Shown piece after piece: positions 44,025 through 53,506 of a stretch of 64,000 bases of DNA. Position 1 is the stretch's first letter; each line of letters begins with the position of its first letter. The translations under genes and the position numbers were made by a program. The stretch is from Faecalicatena_A orotica (GTDB lineage: Bacteria > Bacillota > Clostridia > Lachnospirales > Lachnospiraceae), in assembly GCF_040545875.1 (NCBI RefSeq), contig NZ_JBEPMR010000001.1. One strand, written 5' to 3'. The notes beneath the pieces were generated by a model. It had not been told where the DNA came from. It worked only from the letters and a program-made list of their open reading frames with translations, and did not search any database.

Positions 44025-46556
44025 TCACTCCTGCTTTTTTCTCCTGTCAAACCACACCAGTCCCAGAAACAGCAGAACCCCAGCTATGGTAAGCAGAATT
44101 CCCGTTTTTACCCCCGGCACATGGTATTTCAGTTCGATTTCATTCGCCCCTTCTGTTACCGGTACCGCCATCAGGGCATTGGCCGCTTGTTTTATTTCGA
44201 CCTCTTCCCCGTTTACACGGGCAGTCCACCCGTCATCGTACGGGATTGTCAGAAGCATGATGCCGGCCTCATCTGCGGTATAGTTTCCTTTTACATGGCC
44301 GTCATCGAAAATCTCTGTCGTCATTTCTTTACTCTTTAATTCACGTATCACATCCTCAAACAAGGACTGATCCAGATGATAGAAATAAGAGGTCGCATCC
44401 TGCTCTGTCCCGCTGTAACGATCCAGTGTAATTGTATGTTCCTCATTCCCATTTCCTGCATTAAATATCTTGTAACTAAGCCATGTAGAATAATCGCAGC
44501 GGTACTCCCCGTCAATAGAGAGTGCCAGATCCTGCATCTCTGTGTCAATATATCCATACAGAAGATCCCCTGTCCCGGCCGATGGGATATGGAAATTCAG
44601 AGACTGGTCTGTCAGGCTGGCCTCCGGCTCTATTTTCTTATAGAGATCCACTTTTCTTCCGAGAATATTGGAAAACAATTCGTTCTGGTATATAAACGGA
44701 TCTTCCGATTCCACCTTGTCATACACGGACCCGGCCGCCAGCATTCCTGCCCCCAGCACATACGGGTTCCGGTATACCGCTTTCTGATTTGCCTCCGGAA
44801 TAGAGGATACTTTTTCATAACCCGCCACGTTCTCCGCAGACAGCAGGTATTTTACACCGAACAATGAATCGGCAGGCAGCACGGATTCTGACACAATACT
44901 CAGGTCCCGTTCTGTCGAGTATCCGATATCCAGAAGCATATCACCGACCGCTGAATCATAGGTAGAAGAATAATGATTCAGTCCCCGGTATCCATAAACC
45001 ATTGCCTCATTCAAATATGCAGAGCAGCGGTTTGGCTCAAGATAACGCTTCTGAAGTGTATCCATCCTGTAAAAGACGGAATCTTCGCTCTCCTGTACTG
45101 AGCGTATCTGTGCCTCTGACTGGTTTACATAGTCCTGATACGCCTCATTCTCCGGATTCCACTGATAGTTGATTTGGAAGGTAATTGCACCGTTGATTAC
45201 AAATTCCACGGCTAAAACAACCGGTAACAGGTACCTGACCCACTTCTGGTATGCAGCCAGAAGGAAAAGCAGGCAGTATATTGCCAGAAAAACAAATGTA
45301 ACTTTCAGATATCCCTGTCCATACACATTGTAGAAATAAAATCCGATAAAAAGCAGAAGCAATCCCCCATAAATCGCGGACATCTTCTTCATCTCCTGCC
45401 CTTCCGCAAATTCAGCTGCACCTCTGGCAGCCAGATATATCAGAAGGAATACGGCAACGAAGCTGAACCTGTAGCGATAGCTCCCTGCATACCGGAAACC
45501 GCTCCACACACATTCTAACGGGATAAACCAACAGCTCACCAGCATGAAAATCACTGCAATACCTGATAACAGTTTTTCCTTACCGGGTATCCTGCCCGAT
45601 ATAAAATAGTACAGAACCAGTCCCAATGCAGGCAGGCCGCAATACAAGGAAACGGTCGGCACGACACTGCCCAGTGCAAAGCCTCTGAATATGTCTAAAA
45701 AGGATCCATTGACAGCCGGTGCAAAGATTGACAGACTGAACACTTCTTTCCCATTCTGCAGCCCTTTTACGATCGGATAGAAAATAAAACAGCTCCCCAG
45801 AACACCACTCAGCATTACAAGGCCGGCCCGTACGGTATCTGCAATAACCTTTTTCCATTCGCCTTTCTCTCCCGATTCCGGCATGGACAAGATTCTCTCA
45901 TAGAGGAAATAGCATCCTGCAAAAATCCCCGTCATATAGCCTGTATACCAGTTGATCGCAATGCTGAGCAGGACTGTGATAAAAAGGCCCGTCTTTTTCT
46001 TATCCGTAACAAACCGGTATACATTCCATAAAAGAAGTGGCAGTAAGATCACTCCGTCGAGCCACATAATATTGGAAGACTGTATCATGACATACTGCAT
46101 CAGCCCATAGGACACAGACAAGAGTATCCGAATCCTTAAGGACAGCACCGGGAAACGTCTTGACAGGAAGAAGTCCATCGTAATTCCGGCAAGTCCGAGT
46201 TTCACCGTGTTCAGAATAAACAGGAAAAGGGGAATCAAAGCTTTCGGGAAGAAAACAACAAACAAATTGAGTGGGCAGCCCAGATAATACCCGAAAAGCG
46301 CCATAAGAGAGCCACCCATTGATTTTGAAAAGGAATAACCGAGATGTGCCTTCCCAAGAAGGACGTCCTGATAAAATGCAAAATAATCGACATATTGAAT
46401 GTCCTGATCCCACAACATATTAGATTTCGTCCCAAAAGGATAGATGCCGCTCACTGCATGTATGATCATAAACAAGCCCGTGATGCATATAAAGATAATT
46501 CCCATCACTGCAAGATTCTTTTTTCTGTTTTCATGTAGTTCCCTATTCTTCAACAT
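44025..46556 (-). CDS. YfhO-family membrane protein
   Basis: 843 residues. The first 480 or so contain about 12 membrane segments with the GT-C-like family features near the start (GTKSNMLWDQDIQYVDYF, MGGSLMALFGYYLGCPLN); a soluble extracytoplasmic part of about 330 residues follows, and a final membrane segment lies near 815-835 (TGILLTIAGVLLFLGLVW). YfhO proteins of Bacillus and Listeria are linked to glycosylation of teichoic acids (established knowledge). It ends the minus-strand polysaccharide locus, which fits a role in decorating surface polymers. Confidence 0.9.
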   Translation of the reverse strand: MLKNRELHENRKKNLAVMGIIFICITGLFMIIHAVSGIYPFGTKSNMLWDQDIQYVDYFAFYQDVLLGKAHLGYSFSKSMGGSLMALFGYYLGCPLNLFVVFFPKALIPLFLFILNTVKLGLAGITMDFFLSRRFPVLSLRIRILLSVSYGLMQYVMIQSSNIMWLDGVILLPLLLWNVYRFVTDKKKTGLFITVLLSIAINWYTGYMTGIFAGCYFLYERILSMPESGEKGEWKKVIADTVRAGLVMLSGVLGSCFIFYPIVKGLQNGKEVFSLSIFAPAVNGSFLDIFRGFALGSVVPTVSLYCGLPALGLVLYYFISGRIPGKEKLLSGIAVIFMLVSCWFIPLECVWSGFRYAGSYRYRFSFVAVFLLIYLAARGAAEFAEGQEMKKMSAIYGGLLLLFIGFYFYNVYGQGYLKVTFVFLAIYCLLFLLAAYQKWVRYLLPVVLAVEFVINGAITFQINYQWNPENEAYQDYVNQSEAQIRSVQESEDSVFYRMDTLQKRYLEPNRCSAYLNEAMVYGYRGLNHYSSTYDSAVGDMLLDIGYSTERDLSIVSESVLPADSLFGVKYLLSAENVAGYEKVSSIPEANQKAVYRNPYVLGAGMLAAGSVYDKVESEDPFIYQNELFSNILGRKVDLYKKIEPEASLTDQSLNFHIPSAGTGDLLYGYIDTEMQDLALSIDGEYRCDYSTWLSYKIFNAGNGNEEHTITLDRYSGTEQDATSYFYHLDQSLFEDVIRELKSKEMTTEIFDDGHVKGNYTADEAGIMLLTIPYDDGWTARVNGEEVEIKQAANALMAVPVTEGANEIELKYHVPGVKTGILLTIAGVLLFLGLVWFDRRKKQE

Positions 46557-46620
46557 GGATGATTAAACTCCTATTCCTTTTTATATCTTTCTCTCCACAC
46601 AGGAAAAACTCTGTATAATG

Positions 46621-46651
46621 AAATACGGCTGAGGAAAACCCAGCCGCATTT
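46621..46651 (-). terminator. Hairpin after the DUF3048 gene
   Basis: AAATACGGCTG and CAGCCGCATTT pair over eleven bases (one wobble) around a nine-base loop. The T tract is weak, so it may be only a partial terminator before yfhO. Confidence 0.5.
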
Positions 46652-46661
46652 CTTTCAATTC

Positions 46662-47768
46662 CTACTGGAACTGACTCTGTCCGGGATAGTTTACTGCTAT
46701 ATAGCTTTTCCCGCGGTTTACTTTTATTTCATTCCCATTCATATCCACAAGGTGCAAATCGGACCTTTCATTATTAGCATCCTTGTACCAGTGTATTTTC
46801 TGGACAGCCCCGTTTGATACATAGTATCCGGTATAATTATTTCCGCCATTCCAGTTCAGCTGCTTATGTCCGATATCGTCTCTCACAGAAATATCTGTCT
46901 CCAGTACGAACACATTTGTGAATGCCAGCTGTGTCTGGGTGCTTTCGTCCATCTGGGGATTGCCGTTGATCTGTTTCAGATACGTCTTAGATACCTCATC
47001 ATATGTCAGTGTTGCTGATGCCGCTCCGAAATCAATGCTGACTGTCTTACAGTCAGAACCTTCCGGCTTAAGCTGTTCATTTACCCCGTTGAAATTGAAT
47101 GCAGTACCCTTCTTATCGTCTGCCAGATCTGTTCTTCTTCCCTCGGACTGTACCACTTCTGCAAACCTTGTACCGTCAAAATATCCGGTGTGCTCCAGAG
47201 AATAGCCCTTATTCAGCCTGTCCTGATCACGCCCAAACAATCCCCCTGCATTATTAATCCCGTCATACTGGTCCAGATTCAATGCCTCCAGATAGTCAGC
47301 AATGCTGTCATCAATTCCCCAGTTTACATAGAATGCGTCATAAGTTTCTGAAAACGCCGGGAAATAATAGCGGCAGCTTCTGATCGCACAAATCTTCGGA
47401 ACGGTTGTATAGTCCCCGTAGACTGCCATTAAACGTGTCACATCACCTTCTACCGGAATCTCATAGATAATGTCAGCCTTTCCGGTTCCATACTGCGGGA
47501 GCGCGTCCTGCACATTGTTAACCATGACTGCTACGGGTCTTTTGCCGATTGCCCCATCAGTCAGGTCGCCAAGCCCTGTCAGAAGATTCTGATTCGCTGG
47601 TGCTTCTTCCGGCTCTTTAGTCTCAACCGGTTCTGTTTTCTTCGATTCTTCTGTTTTTTCTTTCTTCGTTTCTTCTTTTGGCGCTTCTGTTTTTTTCTTA
47701 CATCCTGCCATACTGAAAATCATCAGCATAACCAGAAGGACAACGCCTGCTCTTTTTAACCTCTTCAT
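46662..47768 (-). CDS. DUF3048 (YerB-like) lipoprotein
   Basis: 368 residues from the ATG at 47768, which has GGGGG seven bases upstream; the ATG at 47774 is too close to that RBS. A lipoprotein signal ends in the lipobox MAGC with Cys about 22, followed by a Lys/Glu-rich low-complexity spacer of about 35 residues. The mature domain has family motifs RPVAVMVNNVQDALPQYG, ADIIYEIPVEGDVTRLMAVY and IRSCRYYFPAF. YerB-type proteins occur throughout Clostridia and Bacilli; their biochemical function is not settled. It lies directly after the GtrB-like gene. Confidence 0.88.
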   Translation of the reverse strand: MKRLKRAGVVLLVMLMIFSMAGCKKKTEAPKEETKKEKTEESKKTEPVETKEPEEAPANQNLLTGLGDLTDGAIGKRPVAVMVNNVQDALPQYGTGKADIIYEIPVEGDVTRLMAVYGDYTTVPKICAIRSCRYYFPAFSETYDAFYVNWGIDDSIADYLEALNLDQYDGINNAGGLFGRDQDRLNKGYSLEHTGYFDGTRFAEVVQSEGRRTDLADDKKGTAFNFNGVNEQLKPEGSDCKTVSIDFGAASATLTYDEVSKTYLKQINGNPQMDESTQTQLAFTNVFVLETDISVRDDIGHKQLNWNGGNNYTGYYVSNGAVQKIHWYKDANNERSDLHLVDMNGNEIKVNRGKSYIAVNYPGQSQFQ

Positions 47769-47858
47769 ATTCATACCCCCTTGGTAAAATATTGAAATAT
47801 TTCTAATTAAGTATGCTGCCTCTTACATTTTAGCAGATACACCATGAAATGCAACCCG

Positions 47859-48812
47859 TTAATCTTCTATTGCTTCCTCCAGATTGCTCTCCCTGCATAA
47901 ATATATCGGCCTGTTCTTCGTTTCCAGATAGGTCTTGGACAAATACATACCCAGAATCCCCATACAGAGCAACTGGATTCCTCCCAGCAACAGGATAATG
48001 CAGGTCATGGACGGCCATCCTGCCACTGGATCCCCAAAGCAGAGTGTCTTTACCAGTATAATAACCATGAACAGAAACGCCACTGCACAAAACACGATGC
48101 CAAGTACTGATGCCATCGCAAGAGGTGCCGTGGAAAATCCGATGATCCCCTCCATACTGTAACGGAAAAGCTTGAAAAAGGACCATTTCGTCTCTCCCGC
48201 CCTGCGCTCTACATTCTCGAACTCAATCCATTTCGTTTTATATCCGACCCAGCCGAAAATGCCTTTTGAAAAGCGGTTATATTCACTCATTTCAAGAATC
48301 GCATTCTTAAACTTCCGGTTCATCAGACGGTAATCCCTCGCCCCATCCATGATCTCCGCAGAAGAAATCTTATTCATCAGTCCATAGAACCTGCGTGCAA
48401 AGAACGACCTTATCGGCGGTTCTCCCTTTCTCGTTACCCTGCGGGTGGCAGCTGAATCATACCCTTCCTCTGTCACCGCCTTCAGCATCTCCGGCAAAAG
48501 CGACGGGGGATCCTGAAGATCTGCATCCATCAACGCAACATAGTCGCCGTCAGAATTTTTCAGGCCGGCATAGATAGCAGCCTCCTTCCCAAAATTTCTG
48601 GAAAAAGAAAGATATTTCACCCTCTCATCTTTCTTCGCCAGATCTTTCACGATTTTCAATGTATTGTCCTTCGAACCGTCATCTATAAAAAGAACTTCCA
48701 TTTCATATGTTTCAAGCTGGGTACATATCTTCTGAAACTCCTCGTAGAAATACGGGAGCACTTCCTCTTCATTATAGCAGGGAACAATCAACGTTACTTT
48801 TTCTCTCTTCAT
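47859..48812 (-). CDS. GtrB/DPM1-like glycosyltransferase family 2 with two C-terminal membrane segments
   Basis: 317 residues. The cytoplasmic GT-A domain (1-225) has VPCYNEEEVLPYFYEEF, the nucleotide-binding VLFIDDGSKDN and the DxD-like MDADLQDPPSLLP. Two membrane segments follow (about 233-255 and 268-290). Such enzymes transfer glucose or another hexose to undecaprenyl phosphate, supplying lipid-linked sugar to GT-C enzymes outside the membrane such as YfhO-like proteins (established knowledge). Its neighbour two genes away is yfhO, which supports this link. Confidence 0.9.
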   Translation of the reverse strand: MKREKVTLIVPCYNEEEVLPYFYEEFQKICTQLETYEMEVLFIDDGSKDNTLKIVKDLAKKDERVKYLSFSRNFGKEAAIYAGLKNSDGDYVALMDADLQDPPSLLPEMLKAVTEEGYDSAATRRVTRKGEPPIRSFFARRFYGLMNKISSAEIMDGARDYRLMNRKFKNAILEMSEYNRFSKGIFGWVGYKTKWIEFENVERRAGETKWSFFKLFRYSMEGIIGFSTAPLAMASVLGIVFCAVAFLFMVIILVKTLCFGDPVAGWPSMTCIILLLGGIQLLCMGILGMYLSKTYLETKNRPIYLCRESNLEEAIED

Positions 48813-48866
48813 CTCACTCTTCCTTAGTCTGTAAATAAAGTTTCTCTATCTCTTCTTTAAACAGGG

Positions 48867-50321
48867 CTATTTTCTTTTCAAGACAGCCCTGACTCCCATA
48901 TCTGCAATCTCCGTGACAAGCGGTTCCTTCATAGCCAGCAGCAGACCGCCGTAACTCCCGAAAAATAAGAATGCAGCAATCAGCATGGTTACGAACGGTC
49001 CCAGATCCGTGGAAGTCTTAAGCAGTACAGACAGGATACTCGCAGCAGCCAGCGCGAAAGCTACCTTTCCAACCCTGACATCTGTCAGCAGTCCCTTAAG
49101 CATATCTTTCAGGTACACACACTGAATTATAAGTACCACAAGCTCTGCCATAACCGTTGCAAACGCCGCCCCCGCAGATGCAAAGTGGGGAATTAGGAAA
49201 AGATTCAGCACAAAATCCACAACTGCCCCTGCCACGACAGATATCAGCACCTTATCCTCCCTGCCCATCGGCGTCAGAATCTGGATTCCTGTAATATTAG
49301 ACAACCCGATCAGCAGTACAGTAAGCATCAGCAGCTGCATGGGAAACGTGGCTGGCAAAAATGGTTCTTTCGACAGGATCAGTATCGATTCCCTCGCAAA
49401 AATTATAAAGAACACCATGAGTGCACTTCCGGCAGTCACGACAAATCTAACCGCTTTCACGACCGTTTTCCGGAATGCTTCCATCTCCCCCTTTTCGATA
49501 TAGAAAGATAATCTTGGCAGAAGCACCGTTCCTAAAGAGGTTACCACATTTACCAGAACGGTTTTTACCTTAATGGCTGCATTATAGTATCCGACATCCG
49601 TATCTGTCTTCATAAAGCCAAGCATTACCATGTCCAGATTCAAATAAATACTCGCTGCCGCGGACATAAAGAAAAAAGTCAGTATCGGCCTGATATGGCG
49701 TTTGAAATCATAGCTCGCCGTCTTCTTTAGGGAAACAAACTTCTTCATGTTAATAAAATTCAAAATACCGGAGCCATAACTCGCAAAGGCACTGACTGCA
49801 CCGTATATAATATAATCTTTCGGTGAATGCACAAAAGCAAACATCAGGACGAGGCCCACTACCTTAAATCCAAGCGCACAGAACGTAATGTAAGAATACT
49901 GTTCAAGGGCGCTGTAAAGCCATTGAATCCCCATTGTATTTAACACAATGGAAAAGCTGACAACAGTCAGCAGGATTCTCTGCTCATTGAATTTCGGGAT
50001 CACGGCAAGACTCAGGAAAAATGCCACATAAATCGCCGCTGTCGTAATCCCATTGATAATCAGCAGTTCTTGTACCGTAGCCGAAAGCTTCTCCCTGTCG
50101 TCCCTGACCTTTGCACACGCACGAATCCCATACGTAGGCACCCCCAGAGATGCAAACATTGTAAAGTATGAGACAACAGAAATCGCAAAAGCTACTTTAC
50201 CGCTCCCGTCAACCAACAGTACCCTGGAAATATACGGGAATGTAATGAGAGGAAAAATGATTGCCGAAACTGTCAGCAGGGCATTCATAATAAAGTTAAA
50301 CTTTATGGAATGTATCTTCAT
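48867..50321 (-). CDS. Polysaccharide flippase (Wzx-like), first copy
   Basis: 484 residues with 12-14 membrane segments. The N-terminal NALLTVSAIIFPLITFPYISRVL with FPYISR is the typical Wzx start, and GVPTYGIRACAKVRDD follows. It moves lipid-linked repeat units across the membrane. It lies two bases after the glycosyltransferase gene. A second flippase gene is at 55359-56783, in the AT-rich part of the locus. Confidence 0.9.
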   Translation of the reverse strand: MKIHSIKFNFIMNALLTVSAIIFPLITFPYISRVLLVDGSGKVAFAISVVSYFTMFASLGVPTYGIRACAKVRDDREKLSATVQELLIINGITTAAIYVAFFLSLAVIPKFNEQRILLTVVSFSIVLNTMGIQWLYSALEQYSYITFCALGFKVVGLVLMFAFVHSPKDYIIYGAVSAFASYGSGILNFINMKKFVSLKKTASYDFKRHIRPILTFFFMSAAASIYLNLDMVMLGFMKTDTDVGYYNAAIKVKTVLVNVVTSLGTVLLPRLSFYIEKGEMEAFRKTVVKAVRFVVTAGSALMVFFIIFARESILILSKEPFLPATFPMQLLMLTVLLIGLSNITGIQILTPMGREDKVLISVVAGAVVDFVLNLFLIPHFASAGAAFATVMAELVVLIIQCVYLKDMLKGLLTDVRVGKVAFALAAASILSVLLKTSTDLGPFVTMLIAAFLFFGSYGGLLLAMKEPLVTEIADMGVRAVLKRK

Positions 50322-50323
50322 GT

Positions 50324-51331
50324 CTAGTCTTCTCCTATGCGGTTGCGTTTCTTACAGAATCTCGCAACCCAGGTATATCCTTTGAAATGCAGTCTTCTAA
50401 ACATCCGCAGACTGCCGCTTTCCATTCCCGCCCTCTCATAAATATCTGCACTCTTATTCTTGAGTTCTCTATCAAAAGTGATAAACTTTTTCCGGATCTC
50501 CATATCATCCTCCGGAAAACTCATAAATATTGTGATCTGATCGCCGATCATCTGTGCAGTCCTTTTTCCGATATACTCAACTTTCTCAGGTGAACAACTC
50601 TGTTTCATGCTCTCATAAAATTCTGTCAGATGCATGATCACATCGATATGGTTCTGCATATGCCGCTGATACCCCTGAATACTGACGCTCTGCGTCATGA
50701 CGGCAAGCCGGTACATGTATACGGTCAGGTCCAGATATTGCACGGTCTTTACATAAGGCACTGGGAACAGGATATACTCCACATCCACATAGAAGCAATG
50801 TTCATCCAAACGGATATGATTCTCTTTTAATACCGAAGTCCTGATAACGAGTGCGTGCATGCTCATCTGTCTGATTTTACATGCTTCTTCAAAATCCCAG
50901 ACCTCTCTTCCTGCAAATTCTCTGAACTCTACTGGTGTCAGTTCACCTGTCGTATCGTTCACCTCGTTATAGTTCGTCACCACGTATTCCGCTGTGCATG
51001 ACTTTAAAGCCTGTACCATCCTGACAAAATCTTCCGTATTTACCCAGTCATCTCCGTCAACAACCTTGAAATAGGCACCGCGCGCTTCCTCAATTCCGCG
51101 GTTAATGGTGGAACCATGTCCGCCGTTCTCCTTGGAGATTACGCGGAAAGTCTGTGGATATTTTTCCTCGTATTCCTTCCCGATCTGCGCGGTATTATCC
51201 TTTGATCCGTCATCCACGACCAGCACTTCAATATCCTCTAAAATCCTCTCATCTAGAAATGAATCCAGTGTCTGGTTCAGATACTTCTCCACGTTATAAG
51301 ACGGGATCGTAACTGTTAATACTTTCTCCAT
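50324..51331 (-). CDS. Glycosyltransferase family 2
   Basis: 335 residues. GT-A fold motifs: TVTIPSYNVEKYLNQTLDS, EVLVVDDGSKDNT, the GGHGSTINRGIEEARG segment and the metal-binding VDGDDW. The C-terminal half is all-helical and lacks membrane segments. It is part of the surface-polysaccharide operon and likely adds one sugar to the repeat unit at the cytoplasmic face; donor and acceptor cannot be read. Confidence 0.88.
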   Translation of the reverse strand: MEKVLTVTIPSYNVEKYLNQTLDSFLDERILEDIEVLVVDDGSKDNTAQIGKEYEEKYPQTFRVISKENGGHGSTINRGIEEARGAYFKVVDGDDWVNTEDFVRMVQALKSCTAEYVVTNYNEVNDTTGELTPVEFREFAGREVWDFEEACKIRQMSMHALVIRTSVLKENHIRLDEHCFYVDVEYILFPVPYVKTVQYLDLTVYMYRLAVMTQSVSIQGYQRHMQNHIDVIMHLTEFYESMKQSCSPEKVEYIGKRTAQMIGDQITIFMSFPEDDMEIRKKFITFDRELKNKSADIYERAGMESGSLRMFRRLHFKGYTWVARFCKKRNRIGED

Positions 51332-51381
51332 AGTTTATCTCCTATTTTTTCCTTATCATACTAATCGTTCAGAATCAGAAA

Positions 51382-52386
51382 CTACTGTCCTTTCATACGG
51401 TCTTTCGCTTTTCGCATACCGGAAAGCAGATTCATCACACGGTACATCCTCCGTTTCATAAAAAAGAGCAGAATCTTATCCTTTCCGGACAGCTCGCTGA
51501 TATAAGGATTCTTCATGATATCCGGATATTTTGAGACTGCATATTTCCGAAATCTGTCCAGCCATATGCTCTTTGTATCTGCCAGAATAATCTCCTTTGA
51601 CGGAATAAAATAACAGTGCTGGAAAACCAGATATTCCAGTTCTTTTTTAAATTCCTCTTCCAGATGCTGCCCGTTAAAGTAATCCATCAGGAAATTCATC
51701 ACATAGGTGCGGTCCTTATAGCTCCTTTCGAAGTTATTGCTCCGCATAATGGAACCCTGCCGCAGCATATAATAGTACTTGGGCGAATCTCCCACATACC
51801 CGATCTTTTGGGCTTTTATAATAAATCTCGGAGTTGTCGCCAGATCTTCATAGTGAAGCCCTTCCGGATACCGGATTCCCGATTCATCCCAGAATGCCTT
51901 GCTGTATAAGCAGCAGCATGCCGAAGGCGACTTGATCAAAAGTTCCGGATTCGATCTTGCATTCATACACTGATTCTGAGGAAAACCATAGTGGTACCGG
52001 TCTCTGCGCCCAGTATCCTCTTCGATGGATTCAAAATCAAAGAACACCATGTCCGCATGCAGTTCTTCTGCACAGAAGACAGCCTTTTCCACCATATCGG
52101 GTGATACCGTGTCGTCACCGTCTACAAAAAACAAATATTTCCCGTGAGCCTGCTCTGCCCCCTTGTTTCTTGCATCACTCAGGCCTCCATTTTCCTTATG
52201 CAGAACCTTCACTCTGGAATATTTTTCGGCATACTCATCACAGATTCCGGCGCTTTTATCCGTCCCGCCGTCATCTACCAGAATAATCTCTGTCTTCGCA
52301 TAGTTCTGTGCAAGAAGGCTTTCCACGCATCCTTCTATATACTTTTCAATATTATAAACAGGAACAATTATACTGGCTAACTCCAT
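51382..52386 (-). CDS. Glycosyltransferase family 2
   Basis: 334 residues. Motifs: SIIVPVYNIEKYIEGCVESL, EIILVDDGGTDKS, KENGGLSDARNKG, and FVDGDDTV. The EpsJ/WaaE-like layout with a GG-LSDARN stretch is common in capsule and exopolysaccharide loci. It lies 50 bases upstream of the preceding family 2 gene, and it is 10 bases from the family 4 gene. The sugar transferred is unknown. Confidence 0.9.
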   Translation of the reverse strand: MELASIIVPVYNIEKYIEGCVESLLAQNYAKTEIILVDDGGTDKSAGICDEYAEKYSRVKVLHKENGGLSDARNKGAEQAHGKYLFFVDGDDTVSPDMVEKAVFCAEELHADMVFFDFESIEEDTGRRDRYHYGFPQNQCMNARSNPELLIKSPSACCCLYSKAFWDESGIRYPEGLHYEDLATTPRFIIKAQKIGYVGDSPKYYYMLRQGSIMRSNNFERSYKDRTYVMNFLMDYFNGQHLEEEFKKELEYLVFQHCYFIPSKEIILADTKSIWLDRFRKYAVSKYPDIMKNPYISELSGKDKILLFFMKRRMYRVMNLLSGMRKAKDRMKGQ

Positions 52387-52396
52387 CGCATACTCC

Positions 52397-53506
52397 TTAT
52401 TGATATAATAAATATTTCTGCTGCTTTTTCAGCTGTTCCAGACTATAGTCAGATCCCTCGCCGATACGGACTGCTTCTCTGTCCTGTTCCTGCCTGTGAG
52501 ACAGAATGAAGGAAGCCCACTCCTCCGGACTCTTTTTCAGGGATAAAAACCAGCAGTGACCAGTTATTTTTGCCTCATCTGTAATCGTATCACTCATCAG
52601 GCAGGGCAGTCCTGCACACTGAGCCTCCACACCGACAGTCGGAAGTCCCTCAAAATTAGAAGGGAGAACAAAAAAATCCATTCCCTGAAACAGCCTGTCA
52701 GCATCCTTTCGAAATCCCAGAAGCTTTACACTGTCTTCCAGCCCCTTTTCCCTTACAGTCTCTTTTACCTGCTCAAACCGGACCCCCGTGCCTACAAGCA
52801 GAAGTACAGCTTCGGGGCACCTTTTTTTCAGTGCTTCAAAAACGTCAATTAAAAAGAAGTGATTCTTCTGATAAACGAAGTTTCCCACATGGCCCACAAC
52901 AAACTGGTCAGTTATCCTCAATTCACCGCGTATCTCTTCTCTTATTTCCACATTGTGTTGAAATCTCCCCGTATCCACTGCGTTAAAGATCACAGAAAAA
53001 TCAGGGGACTCAACAATCTTTGCCGGGAACATCCACAACCCAGCCTTTTTAGAACATCCATAATAATCAGTGGCCGTCCTGTACAGGGTCAGCCGGCAAA
53101 TATAATGGATAATATCAAATATTTTACGTTTCAACGCGCTTTCAATGTCGTTCCCACTTGAATGGCTGTGCAGAAGGATGCGATTCACACGCATCTTCTT
53201 CGCGGCCCATGCCGCCGCACAGTCAATCGCAGTGGATATGTTCAGATATACAATATCATATCTTCCCTGTTCTATAATCTTACAGACCTGTCTGTACTGT
53301 TTCACCGGATGCTTTAAACTGGCTATTGCAAAAATTCTTGATTTCCGCTCTCTTAGATAACTTTCCAATTCCGGGTCGATTTCATTCGTGAGAAAGTCAA
53401 TTCCTACATCATCCCCCCGCACATTTTCAAGAAAGTTCAGAAGGTATTTATCAATTCCACCGCTCCTGCCATCCATGATAAAGCCTGCCAATACTCTTTT
53501 CATCAC
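52397..53506 (-). CDS. Glycosyltransferase family 4 (EpsF-like)
   Basis: 369 residues, GT-B fold. N-terminal domain with GGIDKYLLNFLEN and LLHSHSSG; the linker FSVIFNAVDTGRF and the C-terminal VVGHVGNFVYQKNH are typical. The donor-binding E-x7-E motif is in SNFEGLPTVGVEAQCAG. Its end is ten bases from the family 2 gene, and its start overlaps the polymerase gene by four bases. It transfers a nucleotide-activated sugar with retention, as usual in the family. Confidence 0.9.
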   Translation of the reverse strand: MMKRVLAGFIMDGRSGGIDKYLLNFLENVRGDDVGIDFLTNEIDPELESYLRERKSRIFAIASLKHPVKQYRQVCKIIEQGRYDIVYLNISTAIDCAAAWAAKKMRVNRILLHSHSSGNDIESALKRKIFDIIHYICRLTLYRTATDYYGCSKKAGLWMFPAKIVESPDFSVIFNAVDTGRFQHNVEIREEIRGELRITDQFVVGHVGNFVYQKNHFFLIDVFEALKKRCPEAVLLLVGTGVRFEQVKETVREKGLEDSVKLLGFRKDADRLFQGMDFFVLPSNFEGLPTVGVEAQCAGLPCLMSDTITDEAKITGHCWFLSLKKSPEEWASFILSHRQEQDREAVRIGEGSDYSLEQLKKQQKYLLYQ